From the NCBI GenBank assembly GCA_029891345.1, contig CM057002.1, forward strand, positions 16,382,295-16,446,294: DNA of 64,000 bases. The letters run 5' to 3'. The stretch is from Dryococelus australis (Eukaryota; Arthropoda; Insecta; Phasmatodea; Phasmatidae). Each line of letters opens with the position of its first letter. The first letter of the stretch is position 1. The notes under the pieces were generated by a model. That model was not told the origin of the DNA. It worked only from the letters and a program-made list of their open reading frames with translations, and did no database searches. The translations under genes were made by a program, and so were the position numbers. This document shows, piece by piece, positions 1 to 12,087 of the stretch.

Positions 1-325
1 GAAATTATTACACATGTTTGCACAGCTAGACACAAAGGATAAATACAAACACCTTTTACACACCACACGACAACACGGCCAAAGCCCTCAGGTCCATATT
101 GAGAACGTAACTTTTTATAAGAATGAATGTACCCCACATTTGCTTGAATAAGAATTTTTTAACATAATTTGGAACTCTATTTTGCCACCACTTGCAGACA
201 AACTTACCCCTTTGGACAACACAACACTAGACAAGCCACTACACAACATTGAAAACATTGAGCGTGGTATGTAGTTACTAACAAAACATTACACAGCATA
301 CACCTAACCCACTACACGCTAAACT

Positions 326-1280
326 CTATGCAGAAATTGCCATTTTAAAGGAACAGATACAGATGCTCAAAAAACATGCCAATTTACACCCCACCACCCC
401 CACGTCCCGTACAATACATCCAGACACACATACATATCCATCCCCACCCACAGAAACACACACGTTCAACGCGTGTACCGCCGCCCCACGGACTTCAACT
501 GGCCACAGAACAGACAACACTATAGACATCCATCTCACTATGCACCCTATAATCAACATCACACACACTGCCACGCAGGCCCTTTCAGGACAGAACAGGG
601 GGGAAATGTACATGTACAGGGGTACGTTCGTGGGAACACATACAGGGAACATTACAGTGGAAAACATGTCTCCTGCGCCCAGGAGCAGCAGGCCCGAGTT
701 CGAACCACGTGCAATGCTTTTTTAAATAAAGTTGTGCCCAGCTGAGCGTATGCGGAAATCCCCAGTTTTAATGCCAAGGGAGGTCATTTCCAAGCAAATC
801 CCATCCCGCTCTAACTCGCTACATCAACCAACATTGTGCAATGGAACCAGGCCCCGGAAATCAAATCCGCCATACATTTTGCGACAGCAAAGCCTCAGTA
901 TAATAATGTCAGGTCGAGCAAACTGCCTTCTATGCAAACAGTGTGTACACAATTATCCACGTTGCCACCTGTAAAGCGGTCACACAAAATGCACACATAT
1001 CAACCATCGCGTCCCAACACAGCCCGCAGTGGACTCTCGAAAGCACAGCGTTTCTCCCGCCCGCGTAATTCAGGTCACGGTTGCCACACCTTCAGCGCCC
1101 CGCATGCGAGAATGCAGCACTGCCATATTGCAGCGATTCCCTGCCGCGCAGCCAGAAGTTCATGGCCCCTGTAGCCTCGCTAGCGATACCTGCGCGTTAT
1201 GCCTCTACGTCGACCATAAGAGTCTTCATTGCCCCCCTATTCCCCAATCAAAATTTTGCTTTTTCCATGGACATTGGTGA
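326..1280 (+). pseudogene. Gag-like region of the Gypsy relic with one zinc knuckle
   Basis: Short overlapping frames cover this part, with low-complexity His/Tyr/Pro/Thr-rich translation and no clear capsid domain. Near the 3' side, 1191-1232 encodes a C-x2-C-x4-H-x4-C zinc knuckle (CALC...H...C), the nucleic-acid-binding motif of retroelement nucleocapsids. It sits just upstream of the protease segment, as expected. Frames change at least twice, so no intact protein can be made. The family call rests on position and the knuckle, not on similarity of the body of the protein. Confidence 0.55.
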
Positions 1281-1550
1281 CCGCTTTCGCTGGTTTAAGA
1301 ATACATTCCAGCTGACTACCGTCTTTCTGACCCACTCCAGTCCCACTCTCGCTGTGGCATGTGCTGAATGTTTTCGCAACAAGGACACTGAGGGTTGCAA
1401 TGATGAGCGTTTGTTGGGAAACATGCTGAGCGGTGCCGCACCTGAATTGGAACACGGAAACCGGCACACGCTACTCCGCTTTCACCATGTTAGCCGAACA
1501 TTATTAGCACTGCTACGCCTTGCGTACTTGTCACTATTAAGGACAAACAA

Positions 1551-1988
1551 TACTATGCATTAGTGGATACACAAAGTTGATGTAGCTGTGTGGCCAGCAC
1601 CATTTTATCAGATCAGCCCCTTTCTCCTCTCAAGGCTAATATTACAGTAGTAGCGGCCACGTCAATTTTGCCCTCTCCGAAGTTTGAAACTACTATCCAC
1701 TTAAATATCCACGGTCATACTTATCCACAGAAATTTTTAGTTCTTGACAACCTCCAGCAAGATATCATTTTGGGTGTGGTTTTTCTTAAGAAATACGTCA
1801 TCTCTATTTTAAATTACAATATTCTCTTTATCCACGCCCACAATGAGAGTAAAATCACAGAAATTCCAATTGTGTCCAATAGCGCAGACACGCCCGACTA
1901 CTCGTCCGTTACCCATTGTTGTAATGCTATTGAGGCTTTTGAAATTCAAACCTTCAGAGTCCTTCAGTTAACGATAACTTTCTCTTGA
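1551..1988 (+). pseudogene. Retropepsin-like protease segment of the Gypsy relic, broken
   Basis: An aspartic-protease active-site-like motif is read at 1557-1577 as ALVDTQS, where the family normally has Asp-Thr/Ser-Gly. A TGA stop follows at 1578-1580. The next frame, to 1988, keeps a hydrophobic block around FLVLDNLQQDIILG that matches the second conserved region of retropepsins in this position. The missing active-site Gly and the stop make it non-functional. The segment links the zinc knuckle upstream to the reverse transcriptase downstream. Confidence 0.6.
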
Positions 1989-2049
1989 CCAGAAATGAGC
2001 CATTCACGATATTATAGAGCACTATAATGACAGTTTTGCTAATTCTATA

Positions 2050-2794
2050 CTAGAACTTACAGAGGCGCAGGACTTTGAAATTAAGCTGGACATAGACACG
2101 GACAAACCCATTGCTACTCGTCCCTATCGAATCAGTCCCAAGGTGCGTGACGACCTTTTACTTCAGACAAAATATATGGTCAATGCTGAAATTATACAAG
2201 AAGCTGATTCGCCTTATTCTGCCCCTAGTCTTGTCATTCCCAAAAAGAGTGGCGGCCTTCAATTTTTGACAGATTTTCGAAAACTCAATCAATATCTTAC
2301 TAGGGTGCAATATCCACAACCTCGTACTGAGGATATTTTAATACTTTGCAACATTCCCCTTTCATTACTAGCCTTGACTTATTTTCTGGCTTCTATAGCA
2401 TCCCGTTCGACCTCAGGATCATCACAAATTGGCTTTTAGCATTGATGGGGTGGGATTATTCGAGTATCGAAGAATGCCCAAGGGCCTCAGCACCTCGCCC
2501 CAATACTTTCAAATGTTCATCAACAAACTTTTAGGCCCCCTGAGATGGATTGCAGCGATCACCTACATTGACAATATTTTTATATTGGGTAGTACCTTTG
2601 AGGAACATATCGCCAATATTTATAAAGTCTTCCAAATATTGCGCCAGTTCAATATTAAGGTCAATTCCCAAAAGTGTTTGTTTGCCCAACAAACAATTAA
2701 GGTTTTAGACCACATCATCACACCCCAAGGTATGTCCACAGACCCCGAGAAGGTAGCTGCAATCAAAAATATGCACCCCCCCCCCCCCTACTAA
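2050..2794 (+). pseudogene. Reverse transcriptase segment of the Gypsy relic
   Basis: Conserved Ty3/Gypsy RT blocks can be read in three frames: SAPSLVIPKKSGG and FLTDFRKLN (2215-2290), TSLDLFSGFYSIPF in another frame (about 2365-2410), then YRRMPKGLSTSPQYFQ (2465-2512). The catalytic motif at 2564-2575 reads YIDN instead of YIDD, so one metal-binding Asp is lost. The frame ends beside a run of C residues at 2775-2788, after which the reading continues in a different frame (TNLKQLHTFLGM), which points to a homopolymer slip. It is inactive, but the Ty3/Gypsy assignment is secure. Confidence 0.85.
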
Positions 2795-3570
2795 TCTTAA
2801 ACAACTTCACACCTTTCTGGGAATGACTTCCTATCTGCGGCAATATATTTTGTATTATGCATCCCTAGCACAACCACTGATTGATCTGACCAAGCATAAT
2901 ACCCATTTTAAATGGGGAAAAGAGCACCAAAATTCCTTTTTAGAATTGAAACGTGCCATTCTTCAGGCACCATTACTGCAAAAGTTTAACGAGGGGAATG
3001 AGATCATTCTAGCATGCAACGCCAGCAACACTGCAACTTGACCCACACTCTAAACAAAGAAACACTGTAGCATTTGCATCTAAGATATTTTATATTCAAG
3101 ATGCAAGACCGAGAGAGAGCTATCGGCCATTAAATACCTATGCACACATTTTCGCCGGTATTTATATGGGCGTAAATTCACAATTGAGACCGACCATGCC
3201 AGTCTAAGGTACCTGTGTTCCATGGCGGACCATAATGCAAGCATTGAAAAACGAATTAGATTTTCAAATTAATAATATTAAGGGCAAATTAAACACACTT
3301 CCAGATGCACTCAGCCACATCCCCACAGCCCCACTGGTCGCTACACAACCTGTCACACTCCACAACGCCCCCTACATTGTCAAAGACGACATGATGACTT
3401 GTACTTCACTTCTTAAGGCATTTGCAGCAGCCATTTTTCAAAACCCTAACAAGGCATCCAAAATGAGTGCGTTAGTGGCCAAATACATTTGGCAACACTG
3501 GGACGACGTTAAACACCATTTCATTACGCAAGCGATCCCAGTGAGAGGGATAGAATCGCCTCTGCAGTAG
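2790..3570 (+). pseudogene. RNase H and connection segment of the Gypsy relic
   Basis: After the C-run, the frame gives the RT thumb/tether (LHTFLGMTSYLRQYI, then HFKWGKEHQNSF) and enters an RNase H-like part with stops. At 3103-3210 the family signature is readable: KTERELSAIKYL, then FTIETDHASLRYL. The following frame (3235-3570) has the tether to integrase, including GKLNTLPDALSHIP, equivalent to the usual ADALSR motif. Several frameshifts separate these pieces. Confidence 0.75.
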
Positions 3571-4001
3571 CTAAGACATTTTTCCTATCCATTTAATAAT
3601 CAAAATCATAACTACCCTCTACCAAGTAAACGTTGAAGTTATTAGACAAAGGCATACCACAACACTCGCTAAAACGTGCATTGACCTAGTTTTCACATGC
3701 ACTATACTTATCGTCCTTTTTAATAATATCATCCATTTTATCCACATCTATATGCATGCCCCGGAATATATTCAGATTGATGACAAATCAGTATTCCATC
3801 TTTGCCCTCTCACTGTTCCTACTTCTTCCTTCATTGGTGAATAAGATAACGACCCCCATATTCGCAATCTGGAACAGGCCTTATTACAACCTGAACAAGC
3901 TGATACGAAATATCATAGGTTGAGTTGTAGCTATGGCATGGCCACCAATGGCGAAATATTTCTAAAGGTCCATTCACCCCAGGGGTCGTCTAAGTTAACA
4001 A

Positions 4002-5008
4002 TTGTCCCTTAATTGTATGTCCCCGAAGTCATCCAGGCCCATCACGACGCCATATTTGGGGGAGGGCATTTTGGTGTGCTCAAAACATTGCAGAAAATTA
4101 AACAGTCTTACTTTTGGGACACAATGGCCGCTGACATCAAAAAGTATGTTTAATCCTGCCGTGAATGCCAAAAGATTAAAGCCATCATCTCCCAACCCAT
4201 GGGCCAGTTAACCCCAATACCTCTGCAGCTGCTTTTGAAAACTTGGGCTCTGGTTGTCAAAGGGCCTTTACCTGCCATGACCCGTCACAATAAGTATATT
4301 TTAGTAATAACGGAATATGCCACCTCTTATGTCTGTGTAAAGCCAGTTCAATCTATTGATGCGGCCACCTGTGCCGAATTTATAACAGAGGTTGTCTTGC
4401 AGTTTGGTTGCCCAGAACAGATACTTACAGATTGTGGGACCAGTTTTCAAAACAACCTAATCAGCAACCTTCTCAAGTCCCTTGGCGTCAGAAAGCTCAC
4501 TACCACCATATACAACCTCCGTTGTAATGGTTTGGTCGCAAATAATAATCGCTCCATTGGGGAACAACTTACTGCCTGTGCGAGTGCGGACCAATTAAAC
4601 TGGGATTTGTACGTTCCATTCATTCAGTTCAACCACAATACCAGTGTTAATAGTACAACTAAGTTTACGCGCTTCTATTTGCTTCATGGGGTTGAAGCCA
4701 TCCTCCCCGCCCCAGTAGTAGTCACTAAGTTTTCCGAGCGAGAAAAGTGCGAGAAACTTCTAGCCACTCGTGAAACAGCCAGAAACAATTTAATTCAGGC
4801 TCAGAGCCTTCAGAAAGCCCAATTTGATAAAACGTATAGGAAGAACAATCTACGCGTTGACTATGTCTGGGTACGTAACCGTGGAAGACATAAGGCCCTA
4901 ACCCATCGCTTTCACGGCCCGTATTGCATCACGGATGTATTAGACAAATCCACTGTTCGAGTACAGACGAACAAATCTGGCGTCCCCAAGTTGGCACACA
5001 CCCGTTAA
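4002..5008 (+). pseudogene. Integrase segment of the Gypsy relic
   Basis: The HHCC zinc-binding domain is visible at about 4027-4185 (His-His...His, then SCRECQKIK), interrupted by TAA at 4151-4153. The core follows in an open frame to 5008. The first catalytic Asp region reads VVKGPLP where DIxGPLP is usual, so that Asp is lost. The second Asp is present in ILTDCGTSFQ. The Glu region is altered. A C-terminal chromatin-side tail (VRNRGRHKALTHRF) is recognisable. The integrase is inactive but long enough for a clear Ty3/Gypsy call. Confidence 0.8.
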
Positions 5009-8000
5009 TGTTTTGAAATAATGTCGCTCTGTATTTAGTATCTTTCTGTGTCAGTGTCTAATAATTATGTAAAATGTGTTATAGTTCCTCTTATTCCACC
5101 GTACGCCATGTGCTAACCTGTGGGTGTTAAGCTGTCTGTCTCCTGACATTGCGCCAAGGGATACGAGGCGTTCAGCAACTGGGGCGTGCTGACCAAGTCT
5201 TACATCAGCACGCATGACACAGCGAGCAGCACCTACAGTGTGCCTTCTCCACCGCGTTCCGGCCTCTCCGCACACTGTCATCCTACTGTTCCACTGTCAG
5301 CACACGGTAGAGGGGAGACCAGGCTCGCCAACTACACTCCTCACTTCTCGTTGCAACACAGTGTAGTGGCAATGCTCTTCCCGCCGCCGGCCAAGGTTCA
5401 CTGCACTGCCTATGTGCAGAACCACTCTGCGTAGGCCCCTGGCGTTGCCAGGGCAACGACCTTCTAGGGCCGTCCAACATTGAGGTCCAACTTCCTTGCC
5501 CACTTCCCCCACACCGCCATAACGGCATCGCTAGTGTTCTGTTTTTTTTTTTTTCTCTTCACTGCTGGATTCTCACCGCGGGCAACTCATCGCCCACTTG
5601 CTGCCTGTTGTTACGTCACAACGCAGTCTGACGTCTGCTACATAAGCGTGAGCTGTTATCACAGGGCAGAAAGATATCCATTAATCTCCCCTACCCAGTC
5701 TATCATTAGCCCCGAGCACAAAGATTTCACATTTGTTACAATAATTTTCTGCCTTATTTAAGTATTTTCTACGTTTGTTTTATGTCCCCACAGAGCTAGT
5801 TACAATGATTATTGCCACACCTGTATTTCATTTTAATCTCCTCCCCCCTTCCCTCTTTATTATTTTTATAATTATGTGTTGTGTTATATTAATTTCAGTG
5901 CACGAGCGACGAACAGAGTTTTTCAAATAACTAATTGTTTTCTCTTGTATGCCATTTCTGTAATTTATGGAAATAGGTTCTCCAATTTTATTCATGCATA
6001 TAATTACCGTCCTTTATTACAAATTCTACAAGATGTACCAGTTACTCAGAGTGGTAAGTCCTTTCTCCACAGCAATTTTATATTGTGGACCCTGTTTAAT
6101 TTGATTATTTCAGGCTAGATGCCTCCATAAGACAAGTCACCCTACATGCCTTTCCAAGAAAAAGAACAGCCAGCCTACTACACTGTGACCCCGTGTGAAT
6201 TTTTTATCAGAAACTAACTGACTTATGATTTGTATTTACTTCTGGTTTCACATTACCTTTACTGCAATCAATTATATTTTTAATGTCCCTTTTGCATGAC
6301 ATCCTAGCTGTCTTATACAGCATTATTTTGACCTTGCTTTCAAATAAATTCACCCTAGACCTACTGGTCTGGCATTACTGTTCAATTTTAATTCTATAGA
6401 TTCATTTTGTAAGCCTTCTAGCAGGCTCACTTACCTTGCCTATGTCCTTTTATGCCACAATAATGCTATTCAATTATATCTTGTCATATTTCAATGTAGC
6501 TTCACATTCTGCCCTGTGTGTGTACTGTTTCGATTTTTTTTAATCAACGATTTTCAGGTGGACTTCCCATGAGGCCTAAAGAGCCTCCACGATGTCAACA
6601 GAGAATTAAGAACTATTACATGCTGTAGAGTGATTCCATTCAGCTTAATTTTACACATTTCTATATTGTAAACAGGCTCTGTTAGCCCCATTTGTACTTG
6701 CATTATTAAAATATGTTCAGTACATCCACTCCCCTCAATGCGTATGTTAGTTATTTGATTCTATTTGACTTTATGAGTATTATATTGCCCTGCAAACTTT
6801 TGCTATAATTCAGGTCATTTTGAAGTTATGGTGTTATGCCTCCTGGCATTATAGATAATATAATTGTACTTGCGCTTAGGCCTACAGTTTTGAATGTTGC
6901 AACACTTCACCTTATCTATATTTTGCACGTACTGCGTTTCTATGACTATATATAATTGTATCTGTGCAGTTCACACTGTTCTTACCCTTTTACAAGGAAT
7001 CCAGTATATCTGATATTTTTGGTAAGGGTTAAGGTACCCCTATTGATTAATGTATGATTTTCTTACCTTACCCTTCTCCATTACAGGAAGTGATGTCAAA
7101 TATTATTCCTTGCTTAGGGTTGATATCAAGTTCATGTACCAGTGACCAAAGTTCTCTACTTACTTATGTTTGTATTTGAGAGAGTCAGTTAGTATGCCTC
7201 CTGGCATTATGTGAGCTACCGAGTGCTTGTTACTTAGGCCTACGAGTCTTTATTACTATTTAATCCAGTATACCTCACTGTTGCAGTAACTGTAATACTA
7301 AGTTGATTGTACATGCTTCAGTAGTTTTGCACAGCATTAACATTCAGGCTTTGATATTCTATTCCTGCTCTGAGAGCAGTAGCAATTTTATATAGAACTT
7401 TTAATTGGGGGATTATTTATTTTAAAGGTTATGAGTATTTACTCCTAATGGACAGTTAGGTTCAATTGTTTTTACTCCCTATTAAGGAGAAGCACAATCT
7501 TGTTCTTTACAGTGCTTGTCACTTAGGCCTAGGATTAAATGTATACAATTATGTGTTGATTCATTTACCTGCCTCATGGCAGAATCAGGTAAAAACACAA
7601 CAAAAAAAAATTGTACCTATTTCAGTGCATTGCACTTGCAAGTGTTAATATCATCAATTAGTATAGCCAGTGTCTCCTGCCTTATGTGCAGAGTTATTTT
7701 GTGTGAACTTACCTTATTAATATCCAGAACGACACAGGTTCTGTCTCTGGTATGGTATTTTCTTTCTAGTTCATAGGCTAAGTTTAAAGGAGTACTCCGT
7801 TCATTTTTTTTTATCCCTTCCCCATATCTGCATATCTTTATGTTCTTTTGTATATCTGATGTTCAATAAAATTATTTATGAAAACTACCACTAGCCAGTA
7901 AGATGTTGGTAACTATGTTCTAATGCAGAGCTTAAGTATGCTACTTTCACTAAAAAGGTATTTTCTAATTCTTAGATAATAACTTATATGTCTTATTGTT

Positions 8001-8042
8001 TATTGTTAATATCACAGTATGGCATAATATAGTGTGTCACGC
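5009..8042. other. AT-rich non-coding DNA after the integrase, possibly including the 3' LTR
   Basis: No coding region is supported. The 3' LTR of the Gypsy relic should begin in the first few hundred bases, but neither LTR end is recognisable without its partner. A polyadenylation-like AATAAA is at 7865-7870. Between about 6835 and 7535 the motifs TATGCCTCCTGGCATTA and CTTAGGCCTA recur at intervals of about 290-360 bp, which suggests a diverged tandem repeat. Confidence 0.4.
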
Positions 8043-8089
8043 CTGAGAGAGAGGAGAGGAGAGAGAGGAGAGAGAGAGAGGAGAGGAGA

Positions 8090-8159
<70 letters not shown>

Positions 8160-8225
8160 GGAGGAGGAGAGAGAGAGGGAGAGGAGAGAGAGAGAGAGGA
8201 GAGAGAGGAGAGAGAGAGGAGAGAG

Positions 8226-8278
<53 letters not shown>

Positions 8279-8296
8279 GAGAGAGAGAGAGAGGAG

Positions 8297-8369
<73 letters not shown>

Positions 8370-8372
8370 GAG
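8043..8372. repeat. GA/TC microsatellite tract of about 330 bp
   Basis: Nearly pure GA dinucleotides, with interspersed GAGAGG variants, run from 8043 to 8372. The long Arg-Glu and Leu-Ser reading frames on the two strands are artefacts of the repeat. Long GA tracts can bind GAGA-type factors in insects, but nothing here shows that this one is regulatory. Confidence 0.97.
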
Positions 8373-8884
8373 AATTATATATATCCACCAGCTTGCCCTA
8401 CTTGGGCCAGTTATAAAATGGTTGTTACCCCCCTCCCAGACAGCACCGTGTATTGAGGTGATATACTTGTGAGTGAGATTGCAGGCCGAAGACGAAGGAA
8501 GCAGATGACTCTAGGCCACAGAGGAACTCTGAGGCCAATCAGTTCTACAAGATTGGGTGAGCATACAACATACAAGTGTTTACGGTAGGGAGCCATTCTG
8601 GTACCGAGTCATAGTCCCTTTCCCCCTTTGTAATAATTACAGCAAGGTTAGGGCATAGCTGCGTATATTGTGAATCCTGTAACACTACCGTTTCAGTATA
8701 TTAATAACGTAATTATAATCTAGTTCTGTAACCTAACTGTATCCTAGTGTTGTGCTGTAATGTAAATGTATTGTGTTCTATTACTTAGAGTTTGTTATAG
8801 TAAAGCCATATTTGCATAAACAATCCTCCTTATTTAGCCACCATCGTAAGCACCCCTGACCACCAGACAGTAATCTAGTGCTGG
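8373..8884. other. Unassigned sequence with a TATA-like element
   Basis: No gene is seen. TATAAAA occurs at 8412-8418, just right of the GA tract, followed by moderately GC-rich sequence to about 8640. This could be a retroelement LTR or promoter, but no partner copy was found. Confidence 0.25.
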
Positions 8885-10130
8885 TGTTGGATCAAGTATA
8901 GACAAGTTGGAAACCAGAGATATTTAGAGACTGGAGGAAGGGAAGTGTTAAAACGTGGTGCAGGTGAAAGTGCAATCTTTTTAGTAAAATTCATGTAAAT
9001 CCTGTCGGACAAAATTACGCCATTCTTCAGAAAATTATTCTGATTGCATTCCAAACATTCAAGCATTGCTAGCTCGCCTGATGGTGGAAATATCCACGTG
9101 TGCAGCTGACCGCATGGTCAGTTACAAAACATTAAGCATGACAAAATTACAAGAACCATTTTTAATGAAACAATTCATATTACCCTGAGAAAATCATGGC
9201 GCACAAGAAATTACACACAAGATCACTTTAAGCGCGGTGATGGCGCAACACGGACTTGGCGGCAGTTAACCACCTGGTCGCAAATGATGTGGCCGTAAAA
9301 CAATTTAGCATGATAAAAATCCTAAAAAACATACATACAGATTTACTTTTAATATTGCCTGTGGCAATGAAGCAGAAATTACAAAGCGAAAGCCTTTAAC
9401 ATAGGTGGATAGCGTTTGATTCATAGTTGCGCTGTCTGCGTGGCCTCTCCAACATCTTTCTTCCTTCCCTCGTTTTAAGTTCAAAAAGCCACAAGGGCGC
9501 AAAAGATTTATGTAAGCGGAAGCATTATGCTGGGGATGTCTGGAAAAACATACGCAAAGCAAAGGTTAACCGGTATACTGAAGTGAACTATGGAAATCTA
9601 ACTCAGTGCAAAAGGTTTGAAATATGTACATGACAGCGTCTTACCGTGCCAGCTCTCCTCGGATGACTGCCCAGAGGCAGGGGTCGCACGGACCTACCAA
9701 GACTGCCTATGGGGTTCACACAAGCAGAAGTGCTATGCACGCAGAGTAAAACTTTTATTATTAAAATTAAATGACACATAAGATAATTTCATACATATTC
9801 ACACTAGCAATTTAAATTGTGAAATACTGGTGTTAGATAACTGTTCTTTTTAAGGCATTCAAGCCTGAATATCAATATCTGTCTATTTGCGTGGGGCAGA
9901 GTATTTTGAATTTGTAAAGAACATTGTGCAATATTAATGAAAAGACATTTATAACACTTTTAGCCCTGAAAGAAAATGGAGAAACATATTTCACACTGCA
10001 AACAACAATAATCCCGTTACGGGAAAGTCCATGTTATGGCCTCTTTGTGCACGTGCTTACCCACGCGTCAGGTGAGTTGTAAGTGCCATCATGGTCTAAC
10101 TGCCGTTGGCTGTCAGTAAGCGTCAACGTC
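8885..10130 (-). repeat. Copy 1 of the long-inverted-repeat element family (truncated)
   Basis: By eye this stretch aligns with 14130-14965 in direct orientation and with the reverse complement of 12121-13320. Shared blocks include AACCACCTGGTCGCAAAT (9269 onward; 14220s), AAAAGCCACAAGGGC (9484 onward; 14320s), GACAGCGTCTTACC (9632 onward; 14465 onward) and a terminal block around TATGGCCTCTTTG (near 10034; 14873). Its left part (8900-9080) matches the inner portion of the right arm of the 11.2-14.1-kb element. It stops at about 10130, beside the NOL8 exons, without the second arm. Boundaries are approximate. Confidence 0.75.
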
Positions 10131-10274
10131 AGACTACATGACTTGTGTCAACTGTACAATTGTCACACATGCATTGTCAGCTTGTGCACTTCATGATAGC
10201 GTATATTTATTTTCAATTTCAAAGGGGATGCCATTTGCTCTTAAATTATTAAAGTTATGTTGGTACGCACACAC

Positions 10275-10598
10275 CTTGGCTGGGAATGCTGTCGTCCTTC
10301 CAGACGTCGCTGAAGCTCTCCAGCCGGTGCAGCACGTCACTCTCTGTGGCTGCCCTCTTCCTTTCAGCCAGGGGCTCCTCCAGGACACGCTTTGTGCCCC
10401 CAAACATGGCCAGCCTACCCTTGTGGGGGGATTCATCCTCACTGGAGTCACTAGACTGCTCAGGGGCTGCTGCGGACAATGTCTGTTGTTGTTGTTGCTG
10501 TTGTCGCTCCCGCTGCAGCCGGCTGAGGAAGCTTTCCTTGGCCAACTCCAAGGTGATGTCGTGTCCCCTCCATTCCCGATGCTTTAGCCCTTCAAAAC
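10275..10598 (-). CDS. NOL8: NOL8-like nucleolar protein, second coding exon
   Basis: This exon completes the RRM and continues into the conserved block LAKESFLSRLQRER, the hallmark of NOL8 (Drosophila viriato) just after its N-terminal RRM. A short Gln run follows, then an acidic Ser/Asp/Glu segment (SSDSSEDESPHKGR). The acceptor is GTTGACAG ending at 10599 and the donor is CAAG/GTGTGT after 10275. The incoming phase (one base carried from exon 1) restores a Cys codon, so the join is in frame; the outgoing phase is also 1. No further exon was recognised to the left before the repeat copy at 8885-10130, so the large remaining part of the protein is either far left of the window or missing. 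The function inferred from the family is RNA binding in the nucleolus during ribosome biogenesis and growth control. Confidence 0.8.
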
Positions 10599-10734
10599 CT
10601 GTCAACATCATGTGTCATGGTCCTATTACAGTAAATAAGACACAATCAAAGGCCACCCCCCCCCCCCTCATTCCTACACTGTACTATTTTCTGTAGTAAA
10701 ATAATATTAATACAAAACTGCTGAAATGACTTAC

Positions 10735-10924
10735 AATCATTCAGTTTTTTTGGGTTGATGTTCAAATCCACAAAAGCAAATCTAGACGACTCATGACGCT
10801 GTTTCAGTTCCACAGAAAGCACTTCCCCATAGCATCCAAAACTATTCTTTAATTCAATCTCATTTGTGCTGAGTGGAAGATTCCCTATAAAAATCCTCTT
10901 CTTCTCTACATGCATCTTCCACAT
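10735..10924 (-). CDS. NOL8: NOL8-like nucleolar protein, first coding exon (RRM)
   Basis: The exon starts with ATG at 10924-10922, directly after an acceptor-like TTTTCCAG, so a 5' non-coding exon probably lies upstream. The translation has RNP2 (RIFIGNLP, residues 10-17) and RNP1 (SRFAFVDL), the two RNA-contact motifs of an RRM. The RRM begins within ten residues of the start, as in known NOL8 proteins. The donor ATGATT/GTAAGT follows 10735, and the 190-bp length gives phase 1, which matches the next exon. Intron 1 is only 136 bp and contains a C/G homopolymer at about 10656-10669. What is seen is a clean two-exon RRM; the NOL8 identity comes from the combination with LAKESFL in exon 2. Confidence 0.85.
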
Positions 10925-11194
10925 CTGGAAAAGCAGAAATATTAATTTAAGTCAAAAGTTAACTATGTGATTCACAAGATCATAGACCATATTGTGCAAT
11001 GTTTGTTTTTACCTATCTCAAGTTTAGTTGTTAAATGTTGAATGGTTTTAATGTGTTGTAAATGGGATACATTTTATTGTTATTGTAACAGCTTATTTAT
11101 TCCAATGTTATTTTAATGTGTTGTATTTGTGATTATTTTATTGTTTTGAATGTGCTGTAATATTGTAATGAGTTAATACTACAGAACCCTACTC

Positions 11195-12087
11195 ATGTTA
11201 AAAGGTGTATATGCTTTTATATTGACACCGACGGGTGATACACGAGACGAACGGTAACACAATAAACTTACGGTAGATGGGCGCCAGCGGTGTTTCCCAG
11301 TCAAAGCAATGTGAGACTCAGGGTTCCCAGGGATACTGTGGGTTCTGTGTGTCCATCTCACCCAAGCGTACTTACAAAACACTTTGCATTACTTAACATT
11401 TTATCACTGAAAAAGGCAAGAGGTTACTGTCACTACACAAGGAAATACTTTATGCACTGTTAGACTTACTTTTATTTTGCCACTCATACAAAATTGTGCC
11501 AAGATTAACTCTATGATTGAACTCGGACGTGTCTAGCTAACTCCGTCGGGTGCTCCCCCAGTCCGTAATTAATCTTGCGCACTCCTTCTATGTGGTGTTA
11601 GAAAACACAGTCTTCACAAGGAAAGGGTGGACAGCCGCTAGGGTGGACTGCAGATTTTGCCTGAAGACAGAGCACGGAGAATTATGAAATGAACAGAAAC
11701 ACGTGTGATTATTTGGGATCTCTAACGTGGACTCATCGGGGCGCGTCTCCCAGCAAGTGGTGTGTGTGGCAACAGCCTTTACACATAGCTGACTAGGACG
11801 GGAATAATATCAAAGTACAAATTACACAAATGACACAAATACATGTGAGACAGAATGCGATATAACATGGATGGTCACAATAAACACGCAGATGTGTGAA
11901 ATCAAGCTTATATGGCGCGGATGCCGCTGGATAAGATTAGTAGCGGATCACATGGCGCAGGTGAAATTGCAGTATTTCTCCGTAAAAACTGTAAATTATG
12001 GTCAAGACAAATTGTTATGGATGATGACGGAAAAACTATTCTCCTGCAGATTGAGACATTTCTAGGCTTGTGGCCTGATGGCGGGAA
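11195..12087 (+). repeat. Left inverted arm of the 11.2-14.1-kb element
   Basis: It pairs with 13149-14105 in inverted orientation, with scattered substitutions and small indels. The weakest part is around 11400-11850. It ends at a GGCCTGATGGCGG block, matched by CCGCCATCAGG at 13152-13162. Confidence 0.65.

Larger units (their letters stand above)
1..5008 (+). mobile_element. Decayed Ty3/Gypsy LTR retrotransposon, interior region
   Basis: Gag-, protease-, RT-, RNase H- and integrase-like segments follow one another in the order typical of Ty3/Gypsy elements. The left end lies outside the window, so no 5' LTR is seen. The reading frame is broken many times: stops at 1578-1580 and 4151-4153, several RT frameshifts, and one at a C-homopolymer near 2775-2788. 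Key residues are also changed. The copy is therefore an old, inactive relic. A 3' LTR should follow 5008 but could not be delimited, because its partner LTR is not in the window. The gag-pro-RT-RH-IN order argues against Copia (integrase before RT) or BEL. Confidence 0.85.

Noticed and set aside
684..722. tRNA-like B-box (GAGTTCGAACC) in the Gypsy gag region
   Set aside because: No A-box or cloverleaf precedes it, so it is neither a tRNA nor a clear SINE.
7993..8456. Arg-Glu and Leu-Ser repeat proteins on the two strands
   Set aside because: They are translations of the GA microsatellite and have no other support.
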